The notes: generated by a model not told the origin, from the sequence alone. A stretch of DNA of 37,648 nt from JAEUIZ01 sp046155605 (GCA_046155605.1 JBJXFQ010000125.1:1-37648); one strand, 5' to 3'. Shown: positions 14,386 through 23,660, counted from the first letter of the stretch. Made by a program: numbers and translations.

Positions 14386-15462
14386 ATGCCGACGCCAACC
14401 ACGCCCGTGCTCACCGCGACACCGTCGCGTTCCGCTCAATCCATGCCCGCATTCCTAGCCAAGCCCAAAGAGGCGGCTGAGGTCGTCACGAAGCACAAAG
14501 AGTCGCCCGCAGACCGCAAGGTGCGCCTGCTCAACTTGGGCGCGGTGATCGTGCCCTTCGTCGGATTGATCGTTGCGATCTACTTCTCGTGGGGAACGAT
14601 GCTCGACTGGGTGCAGGTGTCGATCTTCGCCGGGATGTGCGTCGCGACAGCCACGGGCGTGACGATCGGCTACCACCGCCTGGCGACCCATCGCTCGTTT
14701 GAGGCCGTCGCTCCGGTGCGGTTCCTCTTCCTGGCGCTGGGCTCGATGGCCGTTCAAGGCCCGATCTTCGAGTGGGCCGGCAACCACCGGAGGCACCACC
14801 AGCACTCCGATGAAGAGGGCGACCCGCACTCGCCCAATGTCGATGCATCGGGCACCTGGCGCAAGGGCATCAAGTCAACGCTCGCCGGACTCTGGCACGC
14901 TCATATCGGATGGCTTTTCGAGGGCCATTCAAAGGCGCTCGGGCGCTATATCAAGGATTTGCACGCCGATCCGGTGATGGTCGCCGTCAATCGGCAGTTC
15001 CCGTTCTGGGTCGTCGCCGGGCTGGTGATCCCAGCGCTCCTGGGTGGCCTCCTCACGCTCTCCTTCACCGGCGCATTGCTGGGCCTGCTCTGGGGCGGGT
15101 TCGTTCGCGTCTTTCTTGTGCATCATGTCACCTGGAGTGTCAACTCGGTCTGCCACCTCTGGGGGACCAGCCCCTTCCGCTCACAGGATCACAGCCGCAA
15201 CAATGCGATCGTCGGGCTGCTCGCGATGGGCGAGGGCTGGCACAACAACCACCACGCCTTTCCCACTTCGGCCCGCCACGGCCTGCGCTGGTGGGAACTC
15301 GACACCAGTTACATTCTCATCCGCGCCATGTCCATGCTCGGCCTCGTCAGGGCAATCCGCCTGCCCACCCGCGATCAGATAGCGGCCAAGAAGCGCAGCC
15401 GACCCGCAGTAAACACGCCAGCGGCCTCCGTTGAGCCCATTGCAACTTCGCAAGTCTCTTGA
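14386..15462 (+). CDS. Membrane fatty-acid (acyl-CoA delta-9 type) desaturase
   Basis: 358 residues from ATG 14386; GGGAG lies 11 nt upstream, and ATG 14443 is an alternative that would remove 19 low-complexity residues. Three histidine boxes of the SCD/OLE1-type di-iron desaturases are present: H-R-L-A-T-H (97-102), H-R-R-H-H (134-138) and H-N-N-H-H (286-290), plus the conserved H near W-H-A-H-I-G-W and W-G-x-S-P-F in the loop. Four hydrophobic helices are arranged in two pairs (about 48-70, 77-92, 206-228, 231-248). The enzyme introduces a cis double bond into saturated acyl chains using O2 and reduced ferredoxin or cytochrome b5, so it adjusts membrane fluidity. It fits the oxygen-respiring physiology implied by the cbb3 operon. 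It stands alone, followed by a 300-nt gap. Confidence 0.92.
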   Translation: MPTPTTPVLTATPSRSAQSMPAFLAKPKEAAEVVTKHKESPADRKVRLLNLGAVIVPFVGLIVAIYFSWGTMLDWVQVSIFAGMCVATATGVTIGYHRLATHRSFEAVAPVRFLFLALGSMAVQGPIFEWAGNHRRHHQHSDEEGDPHSPNVDASGTWRKGIKSTLAGLWHAHIGWLFEGHSKALGRYIKDLHADPVMVAVNRQFPFWVVAGLVIPALLGGLLTLSFTGALLGLLWGGFVRVFLVHHVTWSVNSVCHLWGTSPFRSQDHSRNNAIVGLLAMGEGWHNNHHAFPTSARHGLRWWELDTSYILIRAMSMLGLVRAIRLPTRDQIAAKKRSRPAVNTPAASVEPIATSQVS

Positions 15463-15761
15463 TGTCGCACAGGTGGCTGCTGCGAACTCGCGAGGCGGCA
15501 CGACGCGGTTTGTGACTTCGGTGCCGCATCCGCCTATCATCAGCCGATCGCTGGTGGCCCCATTCTCCATCTCGCCCCGCTTTTCGCTGGGCCAGGTCGT
15601 TCTGGGAATCTGCTGGCACCGCCTCAGCCCGATGGCTTTGTGCGGCATTCCCAGTACGGCCGCACTTGTTCCAATTAGGTTGGCACGAGCAACGCCCGAA
15701 AGTAGTTCGGCACGCAGCGCGCCGTGTGGCGTTCGGCGAGCCGTAGGAGTTTATCGCTTTG
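15463..15761 (+). other. Intergenic region without recognised gene
   Basis: About 300 bases between the desaturase and the helicase. Frames on both strands lack ribosome sites and recognisable motifs. A TAGGAG at 15744-15749 is the ribosome site of the helicase. No convincing promoter or terminator was found. Confidence 0.6.
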
Positions 15762-17315
15762 ATGCAGTTCTCGACCCTCTCGCTCTCTCCTCCCGTTCTC
15801 CGCGCCCTCGTCGATGAGGGCTACGAAACTCCGACACCCATCCAGGCCCGCGCCATCCAGCCCATCCTCGAAGGGCGTGATCTGCTGGGCTGCGCGCAGA
15901 CGGGCACGGGCAAAACCGCCGCGTTCGCGCTCCCCATTCTCAGCCGGCTCGCCGCCGCGCCGGTGGACAAGTCCCGTCGTGGCCCGGCTCTCCCACGTGT
16001 TCTCGTCCTCGCGCCGACGCGCGAACTGGCCGTGCAGATCTGCGAGAGTTTCGCCGCATACGGCCGCCACACCCACCTCACGCACACCACCATCTACGGC
16101 GGGGTGAGCCAGGTCCATCAGGAGCGTGCCCTTCGCAAGGGAGTGGACATCATCGTCGCGACGCCGGGGCGGCTCATGGACCTCATGGAGCAGCGCATCG
16201 TCAACCTATCGGCGATCAAGGTGCTCGTTCTCGACGAGGCCGACCAGATGCTCGACATGGGCTTTATCCAGCCCATCCGACGGATCGCGGCGACGTTGCC
16301 CGCCGATCGTCAGACCGTCATGTTCTCCGCCACGATGCCGCGAGAGATCCTGAAACTGGCCGACTCGCTCCTGCGCGACCCGGTCAAGATCTCCGTCGCC
16401 GCGCCGACCACCGCGCCGGTGCTCATCGAGCAATCCGTCTACATGGTTCCCCGGGGCATCAAGCAGTCGCTGCTCGAGCACCTCCTGCAGCCCAAGTCGG
16501 TCGCCCGCGCCATTGTCTTCACGAAGACCAAGCACGGTGCCGACCGCGTTTGCCACAACCTCATGCGAGCCGGCATCAGCGCCGATGCCATCCACGGCAA
16601 CCGCGCTCAAAGCCAGCGACGCCGCACCCTTGACGGCTTCCGCAGCGGCCGCTGCCGCGTGCTCGTCGCCACGGATGTTGCCGCTCGCGGACTCGACGTC
16701 GATGGCATCACCCACGTCTTCAACTTCGACCTCCCGCTCGAGGCCGAGGGCTATGTCCATCGCATCGGCCGCACCGGCCGCGCCGGTGCCGGCGGCATCG
16801 CTATCTCGTTTTGCGATCATGAGGAACGCGGCCTCCTTCGCGGTATCGAGAGGCTGATGGGCAGCCCGATCAAGGCCGTCATGCAGTTACCCGCCCTCGC
16901 CGCACACAGCCCCGCAAGGCCGCCTGCCGGCACCGCCCAATCCGGCCCGAGCCACTCTCATCGCGCTTCAGACTCGTTGCACTCGAGCGTAAACCACACG
17001 AGATCCGGCACGCCTTCCTCTCGTCCTGGCACAGGCCACACGCACCCCCGCGCCAACCGCCCGCATCCCCGAACCGGCGATTCGCATCCCAACGCGGGCC
17101 ACACGCATCCGAAAGCAGGCGAGTCGCATCGCGGCAGCGGCCACGCTCATCCCAAAGTCGGCCACGGGCATCGCGGCACCGCAAACCACCGATCCGACTC
17201 GACACACTCGCGGCCAACTGCGGAGACGAGGAGCGGAGGCGCGAACCCGAACTCGAAGACCACGCGCCAGGTCGCTCGCAAGGCTCTGGGGACGAACTCG
17301 CCACGCGGTCACTGA
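15762..17315 (+). CDS. DEAD-box ATP-dependent RNA helicase with His-rich tail
   Basis: 517 residues from ATG 15762 (12 nt after TAGGAG); a TTG at 15759 is an alternative start one codon earlier. The core is complete: Q motif (F-S-T-L-S-L-S...T-P-I-Q, 3-29), AQTGTGKT (45-52), P-T-R-E-L-A, T-P-G-R-L, DEAD (158-161), S-A-T (189-191), T-D-V-A-A-R-G-L-D, and H-R-I-G-R-T-G-R-A-G. The closest group is RhlE/DeaD, which acts in ribosome assembly and RNA turnover, often in the cold. From about residue 380 the protein changes to a 135-residue low-complexity tail rich in His, Pro, Ser, Gly and Arg, with repeats of the type G-H-T-H-P / D-S-H-P / G-H-A-H-P. Basic tails are common in this family and bind RNA; the His content is unusual. 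Confidence 0.93.
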   Translation: MQFSTLSLSPPVLRALVDEGYETPTPIQARAIQPILEGRDLLGCAQTGTGKTAAFALPILSRLAAAPVDKSRRGPALPRVLVLAPTRELAVQICESFAAYGRHTHLTHTTIYGGVSQVHQERALRKGVDIIVATPGRLMDLMEQRIVNLSAIKVLVLDEADQMLDMGFIQPIRRIAATLPADRQTVMFSATMPREILKLADSLLRDPVKISVAAPTTAPVLIEQSVYMVPRGIKQSLLEHLLQPKSVARAIVFTKTKHGADRVCHNLMRAGISADAIHGNRAQSQRRRTLDGFRSGRCRVLVATDVAARGLDVDGITHVFNFDLPLEAEGYVHRIGRTGRAGAGGIAISFCDHEERGLLRGIERLMGSPIKAVMQLPALAAHSPARPPAGTAQSGPSHSHRASDSLHSSVNHTRSGTPSSRPGTGHTHPRANRPHPRTGDSHPNAGHTHPKAGESHRGSGHAHPKVGHGHRGTANHRSDSTHSRPTAETRSGGANPNSKTTRQVARKALGTNSPRGH

Positions 17316-17468
17316 CGATCACGCGACGACAAACGCCGAGTCAACTTTCAGACCTTGGTCGAAGTAGCCACCCGTCGCGGCGACTTCGCATCCACGCGCG
17401 CACGCTTTCTCGGCTACAACCTACGCGGAACAATCCGCGTCAGCGCCGGATCCTGCGCACCGTGCTGG

Positions 17469-18263
17469 TTAGCCGCGTGAGCGAGAGTTGAGAATCGCGT
17501 CGAGTTCTCGGAGAAGTTCGCGCACACGTTGCTCGCTGGTGTCGTGCGCAAGCGACCGGTGCTCCTCGATGTCCTGCACCTTCTGGTAGTTGTTGATGAC
17601 GGCACCGACGATGAGGTTCACGAGCAGGAACGTCGCGACCACGATCCAGGATACCTGGAAGGCCGTGAACGCCCACAGGGGATGACCGGCCTGTGCCAAC
17701 TCGTAGCGCATCTGGGTCCAGTCGTCTCCGGTGAGAATGCGGAAGAGCGTGAAACACGCCTCATGGATGCTGGAGAAATAGGGTTGCATCGGGTGGCCAT
17801 TGCCTCCGAACAGTTTGACCCCGATGAGCGCGTAGACGTAGAAGAGGATGGTCGCGAGCAATGCCACATACTTCATGCTGACGACTGATCGGATGAGCAC
17901 GGTGACGATCAGCCGTAGTTCTGGGATTGTCTTGACCAGCCGCAGCACGCGGAAAACACGAAGAATGCGGAGCACCGGGCCAATGCCGTTGGACGCGGGA
18001 ATAATCGCGGCGATCACGATCACGAGGTCAAAGATGTTCCAGCCATCCCGGAAGAAGTGGCGTGTTGAGTCACGAGCGAGAAATCTCAGCACGATTTCCA
18101 CGAGGTAGATGACGACGCAGGTAGCCTCGATCCCCGCGATGACACGGAGCGTCGTCGCATCGGTGATGTAGGTGCTCAGCCCGATGAGAGCCGCGTTGAC
18201 GAGAATGACGGCAACCACAAAGTTGTTGAAGCGATCGGACTGGACGAGGCTGCGGATGGTCAT
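17469..18263 (-). CDS. Voltage-gated cation channel (single-domain, Nav/Cav-like)
   Basis: 264 residues from ATG 18263, preceded by GAGGAAA. Six membrane helices in the order of one domain of Nav/Cav channels: S1 (14-32), S2 (43-62), S3 (77-90), S4 with Arg at every third position (R99, R102, R105, R108, K111), S5 (131-152), and S6 (203-224). The pore loop reads C-F-T-L-F-R-I-L-T-G-D-D-W, so the filter is T178-G-D-D-W182. A coiled-coil-like tail (about 228-258) would tetramerise the subunits, as in NaChBac. The two adjacent Asp and the TG-x-D-W pattern resemble calcium-channel filters more than the TLESW of bacterial sodium channels. Ion preference is inferred, not shown. The C-terminal S-R-S-R-G is followed by about 150 nt without a gene. 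Confidence 0.9.
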   Translation of the reverse strand: MTIRSLVQSDRFNNFVVAVILVNAALIGLSTYITDATTLRVIAGIEATCVVIYLVEIVLRFLARDSTRHFFRDGWNIFDLVIVIAAIIPASNGIGPVLRILRVFRVLRLVKTIPELRLIVTVLIRSVVSMKYVALLATILFYVYALIGVKLFGGNGHPMQPYFSSIHEACFTLFRILTGDDWTQMRYELAQAGHPLWAFTAFQVSWIVVATFLLVNLIVGAVINNYQKVQDIEEHRSLAHDTSEQRVRELLRELDAILNSRSRG

Positions 18264-18319
18264 GTCATTTCCTCGTTTGTGGGAGGCTTCGCCGTCCAGC
18301 AGTCGCCGGCCAAGCAATC

Positions 18320-18481
18320 CTATCGCACCGTGCGTTGCGGCTCGTCATCATCGAGCGCCGCACGCACCCCCGGTGTATCGAGGTCATCAAACTGCCCGCC
18401 GCGGACCGCCCAGATGAACCCCCACAGCGCCGCTCCGGCCAGCAGTACTGCAAGCGGCACGACGATGTACAGCACCGACAT
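18320..18481 (-). CDS. ccoS: cbb3 oxidase maturation protein CcoS
   Basis: 53 residues: MSVLYIVVPLAVLL starts a single membrane helix (about 3-25), followed by the family signature W-A-V-R-G-G-Q-F-D-D-L-D-T-P. CcoS is needed to insert haem b and copper into CcoN. Its ATG shares one base with the stop of ccoI (TGATG), so it is the last, coupled gene of the cco operon. Its stop lies 56 nt before the channel gene on the same strand. Confidence 0.95.
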   Translation of the reverse strand: MSVLYIVVPLAVLLAGAALWGFIWAVRGGQFDDLDTPGVRAALDDDEPQRTVR

Positions 18482-20970
18482 CACGCGCCTCCAAACGGTC
18501 GCTGCCGCAGCGACAAGCCCAGGACTGTCAACGAACTCGCCGGCATCAGGATCGCCGCAATCAACGGGTTAATCGCGCCTGTCATTGCCAGCGCTGCCGC
18601 CACGAGGTTATACACGAGCGACGCCGCGAGATTACGATGGATGACGCCGAGCGTGCGCCGCGAAGCACGCGTCAACGACACGATCGCGCCCAGCCCGGCG
18701 TCTCGCAGGTACACATCAGCCGCCGCCAGGCTGGCCTCCGCGCCGCCATGCACGGCGATGCCGACATCGGCCGCTGCTAATGCCGCCGCGTCGTTGACGC
18801 CGTCGCCCACCATCACAATCGGCTTGGCCCCCATCCAATCGCGCACGACGCGAACCTTTTCCTCCGGCGTTGCGCCGCCACGAATCAGGCCCGGCTCGAT
18901 TCCCAAAGCAAGGCCAACGGCCTTGACGATCGTCGGATGATCGCCCGACAGCAGGCCGACGCGCCACCCGGCGGCTCGCAACTCGGCCACCATCGCCGCG
19001 GCATCGTCTCGCAGAGGGTCGCCCAAGCCGGCGATCGCCGCCACTCGCCCGCTGTCGGCGACGAGCACGGGCGTCAGGCCATCCGCGGCCATCGCGTGCT
19101 CCGTGTCCGCGATCCAATCTGCCTCTTGCACACCGCGGGCTCGGATGAACGCGCATGATCCAACAGCAACTTCACGCGCGCCGACTCGGCCGATCATCCC
19201 GCCCCCAGGCACCTCGGCCACCTCGAGGCCATCGAACTCGTCGCGTCCATTCTTCGAGCAACCGCCGCTCAGCGCCCGCGCTACTGGATGTGCCGAGATC
19301 GCCTCGATCGCACCGACGAGCGGCATGATGGCGCGATCCCCCTCCCACCGCACCAGCGCCATCTCGCCCCGGGTCACCGTGCCTGTCTTGTCGATCAGTA
19401 ACGTGCCCGGGCGAGAGAGCAGTTGCAATGAGTCGCCGCCTTTGAGCAAGACCCCAGCCCGCGCGGCACGCCCGATCGCCACCGTCACTGCCAGCGGCGT
19501 TGCCAACCCCAGCGCACACGGGCAGGTGACGATGAGCAGTGCCGTCGCGTGATCAATCGCGCGCGCGGGATCGATCCAGAGCCACACCGCCGCCGTGATT
19601 CCCGCGAGCAGGAGCATGACGACCACAAAGTACCCGGCGATGCGATCGGTGAGCCTGACGATCGGCGCACGTCGTCGCGTGGCGTCCTCAACGAGTTCCA
19701 TCAGTTTGCCGACGCGCGTCTCACGTCCGGTTGCTTCCACGCGCACCAGCAGTCGCCCGCTGAGGCTGACGGATCCCGCCGCCACGCGGTCGCCCGGCAC
19801 GAGTGTCGTTGGCCGAGATTCACCGGTGAGCAATGCCTGATCGACCGCAGAGCGGCCCTCGAGAATCACACCATCAACCGGCACGGAATCGCCCGCGCGA
19901 ACCTCGACCGTCGCGCCGCACGCGAGCGCTTCGACGGGCACCTCGCGCGTCACGATCCGTCCCTGCTCTTCCTCGATCAGCCGCGCTCGCGACGGTGTCA
20001 GCGAATACAGCAACTCCATCGAATCGGCCGCCCACCGCTGCTGCCGACGCTGCACCCACCTCCCGACGAGCAGCACAAAGACCAGAACACTCAGCGAATC
20101 GAAGTAGATCTCGCCGGCACCGCGCACCGTGTTGACCACGCCCCACACCGCCCCCGCCGCGAGGCCGACCGCGATCGGAAGGTCGAGGTGCGGCGTCCGG
20201 GTACGAAGAGCCGACAGCGCTCCGCGAAAGAAGACCCGCCCCGGCCACGCGAGCGAGAGCACGCCGATGCCCATGCTCAGCCAGCGGAAGAACTCGCGAT
20301 ACGACGCGTCCATCGCGTCGAACGTCCCGGAGTAGAGCGCGAACGCGAGGAGCATGACGTTGCCCGCGCACGCGCCGGCCACACCCAGACGCACAAGGCC
20401 CGTTCGATCCTCGCGCCGTCGCGCGTCGCGTGCCGCGGCCTCTCGCCCGGGGTGTGGCACATAGCCCAGCGCGTCGAGCGCTCGCGCCGCGTCGGAGAGC
20501 CTTACTCTCCCCGCGTCCCATGTAACTCGCAAAAGCCCGCGACGAAAGTCGAGCCGCGACTCGATCACGCCCGGCACGATCGCGGGCAACTTCTCCACCA
20601 GCCACACGCACGCGGCACAATGCACGCCTTCGAGGAAGAGTTCCGTCGTCAACAGCCCGCCTGGCGAGGCACGGCAGTACAGCGACGCGAACTTCGGATC
20701 GTCGAACTCTTCGTAATGTCGGCCCGTGCCGCGCGCCGGCTTGCCATTTGCCGCACCATCACGCACGCGGTAGTAGCGTTCGAGTCCGCAGCCGTGGATG
20801 ATCTCCCATGCCGCCCTGCAGCCCGTGCAGCAGAATGCCGGCTCGCACGATTCACCAGCGCTCGTCGCGCGCGCCATCGGCAGGCCGCAGTGGACGCACG
20901 CGCCGGCCTCGGACACCGGGGGTGTCGGCTGCTCGCCACGACTCACGCGATGGAGCGTCTCAGTTGCCAT
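18481..20970 (-). CDS. ccoI: Copper-transporting P1B-type ATPase CcoI
   Basis: 829 residues from ATG 20970, which overlaps the previous gene by 11 nt. The N-terminus has the Cys-rich region typical of CcoI/FixI (C25-V-H-C, F-C-C-T-G-C at 47-51), then a heavy-metal-associated domain with G-V-H-C-A-A-C (C118, C121). Membrane and catalytic motifs follow in order: T-G-E-S (382-385), C-P-C (483-485) in the copper-binding helix, D-K-T-G-T (527-531, phosphorylated Asp), the H-P pair of P1B ATPases (S-A-H-P), and G-D-G-V-N-D. It delivers copper for assembly of the CuB site of cbb3 oxidase. It sits between the TauE/SafE-like gene and ccoS. Confidence 0.95.
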   Translation of the reverse strand: MATETLHRVSRGEQPTPPVSEAGACVHCGLPMARATSAGESCEPAFCCTGCRAAWEIIHGCGLERYYRVRDGAANGKPARGTGRHYEEFDDPKFASLYCRASPGGLLTTELFLEGVHCAACVWLVEKLPAIVPGVIESRLDFRRGLLRVTWDAGRVRLSDAARALDALGYVPHPGREAAARDARRREDRTGLVRLGVAGACAGNVMLLAFALYSGTFDAMDASYREFFRWLSMGIGVLSLAWPGRVFFRGALSALRTRTPHLDLPIAVGLAAGAVWGVVNTVRGAGEIYFDSLSVLVFVLLVGRWVQRRQQRWAADSMELLYSLTPSRARLIEEEQGRIVTREVPVEALACGATVEVRAGDSVPVDGVILEGRSAVDQALLTGESRPTTLVPGDRVAAGSVSLSGRLLVRVEATGRETRVGKLMELVEDATRRRAPIVRLTDRIAGYFVVVMLLLAGITAAVWLWIDPARAIDHATALLIVTCPCALGLATPLAVTVAIGRAARAGVLLKGGDSLQLLSRPGTLLIDKTGTVTRGEMALVRWEGDRAIMPLVGAIEAISAHPVARALSGGCSKNGRDEFDGLEVAEVPGGGMIGRVGAREVAVGSCAFIRARGVQEADWIADTEHAMAADGLTPVLVADSGRVAAIAGLGDPLRDDAAAMVAELRAAGWRVGLLSGDHPTIVKAVGLALGIEPGLIRGGATPEEKVRVVRDWMGAKPIVMVGDGVNDAAALAAADVGIAVHGGAEASLAAADVYLRDAGLGAIVSLTRASRRTLGVIHRNLAASLVYNLVAAALAMTGAINPLIAAILMPASSLTVLGLSLRQRPFGGA

Positions 20971-21727
20971 CGCAGCACGACGACTCCTCGGCCTTGAGCC
21001 CGCGCACACGCTCGATCATTGCGTCCGGCTCGCCGGATACTCGCACGCCACTTGGCGAGGGCAGTTGCATCGTCGTTCGCCCGAGCACCGTCATCACACC
21101 AACGCCCACGATCACGATGGAGGCGACGATCGGCAACTTGCCGCGGAACGAGCCCGCGAGTTGCTGCACGCCGATGCCGAGCGCGAGCATCATCGGAAGC
21201 GTGCCGAGCCAAAAGACGGCCATGGTCGCGGCACCCGAGAGCGGCCCGCCAGTTCCCGCCGCCGTGATCACAAACGCGTACAGCCAGCCGCATGGCAGGA
21301 GCGTCGTCAACAGCCCGATGGCGCCGGCACGCGAGAGCGGTTGCCACGACATAACCCCGCGATGCCCCCGGACCGCGAGCCGACGCATGAGTCCCGGCAC
21401 AGGAGGCTTCGGCACACGCACGCCACACAGTCGCAAGAGCGCCGCAAGGCCAATGACGACCATGATCGCGCCGGCAGCCACCGTCGCCGCTCGCTGCACC
21501 CCCACCGCCGCGCCGCCCAGATCAACCGCCGCGCCGATCGCACCGGCGATCGCGCCGAGCGTCGTGTAGGTCGTCAGCCGGCCAACGTTGTACGCGGCAT
21601 GGAGCCACGCGCGCCCCGGCCCGGCCTCGCCCGTCACCGCGATCGCCACGAACGCGCCGCACATCCCCGCGCAGTGCGTGCTGCCTAGCAGGCTTGCGAC
21701 GAATACAGCGGCGATCAGTTCCATCAT
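20960..21727 (-). CDS. TauE/SafE (UreH-like) membrane protein of the cco operon
   Basis: 255 residues from ATG 21727, overlapping the fixH stop as ATGA. About six membrane helices. The first contains S-T-H-C-A-G-M-C-G-A-F, a Cys-x3-Cys motif kept in the sulfite-exporter-like proteins found inside cco gene clusters, and later L-P-C-G-W-L-Y. The tail ends S-S-C-C-D-G-N, also Cys-rich. In related clusters this protein lies between ccoH/fixH and ccoI. The position and thiol pairs suggest a role in copper or thiol handling during cbb3 assembly rather than sulfite export; this is inference. The stop lies inside the ccoI start region. Confidence 0.85.
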   Translation of the reverse strand: MMELIAAVFVASLLGSTHCAGMCGAFVAIAVTGEAGPGRAWLHAAYNVGRLTTYTTLGAIAGAIGAAVDLGGAAVGVQRAATVAAGAIMVVIGLAALLRLCGVRVPKPPVPGLMRRLAVRGHRGVMSWQPLSRAGAIGLLTTLLPCGWLYAFVITAAGTGGPLSGAATMAVFWLGTLPMMLALGIGVQQLAGSFRGKLPIVASIVIVGVGVMTVLGRTTMQLPSPSGVRVSGEPDAMIERVRGLKAEESSCCDGN

Positions 21728-22182
21728 GGGGTGCCATCCCGTGTCGCCGCGACATCGGCGACGAATCGCTGCGCGCCGCGAAGAGCGATGAGTCGCACCT
21801 CCCACCGCCCCGGCCGCGAGAGCCCGAACTCTCCGCGATAGACCCCGCGTTCACTTTCGACGAGCGCTCCCGCATGTCGCTCGCTGGACCGAAGCGTGTG
21901 AAAGACCTCGGCACGCACAGCCGCATCCACGATCGGCTCGCCCTTGGCGTCGCTCAGTCTCACCACCAGCGCGTCGCGATTAATTTCGGCCTGCGCTATC
22001 CAGCCCAACTCCTTGCTGATCGCTCGCTCACGCTTCACCGCGTCCCACGCCATCGCCTTGCTGTCATAACCGGGCTCGACGCCGAACGCCGGGTCGCTGT
22101 TCGCCGCGTACACCGTAACGGCCACGATCACGACATTCAGCCCCAGCAACCCGAATACGACCTTTGGCCATCGCTCACTCAT
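21724..22182 (-). CDS. ccoH: FixH/CcoH family assembly protein
   Basis: 152 residues. One N-terminal membrane helix (W-P-K-V-V-F-G-L-L-G-L-N-V-V-I-V, about 5-27), then A-F-G-V-E-P-G-Y-D-S-K-A-M-A-W-D, close to the F-x-x-x-x-Y-Y-x-K-A/G pattern of FixH, and a beta-rich outside domain ending in V-A-A-T-R-D-G-T-P. CcoH stays with the cbb3 complex and stabilises it. The ATG overlaps the ccoG stop (ATGA) and the stop overlaps the next start (ATGA), so the three genes are tightly coupled. Confidence 0.88.
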   Translation of the reverse strand: MSERWPKVVFGLLGLNVVIVAVTVYAANSDPAFGVEPGYDSKAMAWDAVKRERAISKELGWIAQAEINRDALVVRLSDAKGEPIVDAAVRAEVFHTLRSSERHAGALVESERGVYRGEFGLSRPGRWEVRLIALRGAQRFVADVAATRDGTP

Positions 22183-23660
22183 GGCTTTCCTCCAGATGCG
22201 TCCCTTGCAGGCTGCGGCAGCGCCGTCGCGCTCGATGCCGGGCCGACGAGCGTGTAGCGCCTTTCGGCCACGACGCCCTGCTCGCCGATGAACCTCAGCG
22301 TTACTCTGACGGTTCCGCCTGTAAAGGCGCTCCGTGGCACGATCAGCATCATCGGAGCCGTCTTCGACCCTCGCGGAGACACTCGCACCGGATTCTCTTC
22401 GGACGCGACCCGCGCTCCCTCGATCCCGGCGATCTCCACACGGAACGATGCGGTGGAATCCGTCCGGTTCACGATCTTCACCCGGACCGGGTTCTCGACT
22501 TCGGCGACGGTGCCTTCCGCCTGGATCAACTCCGTGAACGGCCGCCCGAGCCCGCGAAGCACCGTCACGTCCGCCGGTCCGCGCGCGGCCAGGCCGAGTC
22601 CCAGCGCCGTCAGAACCACCATCAGCGCGAGCGGATAGATGACCACTCGCGGCCTCAGGAACCGCCGGGGCTTGCCCTCAATCGCGTCCTGCGAACCGTA
22701 CCGGATCAGCCCCCGCGGCCTGCCCAGTTTGGTCATCACGGCGTCGCACGCGTCGATGCACTGGGCACAATGCACGCACTCCATCTGGAGGCCGTTGCGG
22801 ATATCGATGCCGGTGGGGCAGGTGGCCACGCAGAGGCCGCAATCCACGCAGTCGCCGCGGGGTTTCTCGCCGACGACGGGCAGTGAGACCGACGCCTTGC
22901 CACGCGGCTCGCCGCGCTTGGGGTCATATGTCACGATGAGCGAACTGCGGTCGAGCAGCGCCGACTGGAACCTTCCATATGGACAGGCCACAAGGCACAT
23001 CTGCTCGCGAAAGTACCCGAAGTCGAAGAGCATCAGCCCCGTCACGGCCGCGACGATCATGAATCCCGCCGGATGCTCCAAGGGCGAACGGGTCACCCAC
23101 TGCGCGAGTCGATCCACGCCGACGAAGTATGCGAGAAACGTGTGCGCGAGATATAACGACACGACGAAGAACGCCGCAAACTTCAGGACTTTTCCAAGCC
23201 CGCTCTCAGCCAGAAACCCCTTGCGGCGGCGACCTGGCGATCCCTCGAACAGCCGCTCGATGGGGCGATAGACGAACTCCATGTAAACCGTCTGCGGGCA
23301 GGCCCAGCCGCACCAGACTCGCCCGAACAGGGCTGTGAGCAGGAAGATGCCGACGAACACCGACACCATGAACAGCGCCAGCAGCACCGTATCCGTCGGC
23401 AGAAATGTCACGCCAAAGATCGTGAATCGCCGCGCCGGCAGGTCGAGAAGCACGAGCGGGTGCCCGCCAACCTTGATGTATGGGATCGCCGTGAAGATCA
23501 GGATCAACGCGTAGGCAATGATCCGGCGGCGCGTGAGGAACCGCCCGGTCGAGACCCGCGGCTTGATCCACCGCCGGCTGCCGTCGTCGTTCAGCGTCGC
23601 CAACACACGGGGCGGTTCGCCCGGCGCTCGCGGCGATGATTCTCGCGTTGCCGAACTCAC
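22179..23660 (-). CDS. ccoG: cbb3 oxidase accessory ferredoxin-like protein CcoG
   Basis: 493 residues, starting 7 nt after ccoP. Membrane helices at about 45-62, 86-112, 160-182 and 197-213 carry cysteine pairs (W-C-G-W-A-C-P, C117/C121, and C-L-V-A-C-P, C222/C226). Two [4Fe-4S] motifs follow (C271-x2-C-x2-C-x3-C-P and C295-x2-C-x2-C-x3-C), another helix, and a periplasmic Ig-like domain. CcoG (RdxA/FixG) reduces Cu(II) to Cu(I) for the oxidase maturation route, which suits its place next to ccoI. All expected cysteines are present. Confidence 0.95.
   Translation of the reverse strand: MSSATRESSPRAPGEPPRVLATLNDDGSRRWIKPRVSTGRFLTRRRIIAYALILIFTAIPYIKVGGHPLVLLDLPARRFTIFGVTFLPTDTVLLALFMVSVFVGIFLLTALFGRVWCGWACPQTVYMEFVYRPIERLFEGSPGRRRKGFLAESGLGKVLKFAAFFVVSLYLAHTFLAYFVGVDRLAQWVTRSPLEHPAGFMIVAAVTGLMLFDFGYFREQMCLVACPYGRFQSALLDRSSLIVTYDPKRGEPRGKASVSLPVVGEKPRGDCVDCGLCVATCPTGIDIRNGLQMECVHCAQCIDACDAVMTKLGRPRGLIRYGSQDAIEGKPRRFLRPRVVIYPLALMVVLTALGLGLAARGPADVTVLRGLGRPFTELIQAEGTVAEVENPVRVKIVNRTDSTASFRVEIAGIEGARVASEENPVRVSPRGSKTAPMMLIVPRSAFTGGTVRVTLRFIGEQGVVAERRYTLVGPASSATALPQPARDASGGKP

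Noticed and set aside
15181..15648. Minus-strand frame after the desaturase
   Set aside because: It overlaps the desaturase end in antisense and shows no domain or start signal.
17316..17468. Protein-like + strand frame after the helicase (F-Q-T-L-V-E-V-A-T-R-R-G-D-F)
   Set aside because: No start codon after the helicase stop, no known match by eye, and short; I cannot support a gene or a gene fragment.
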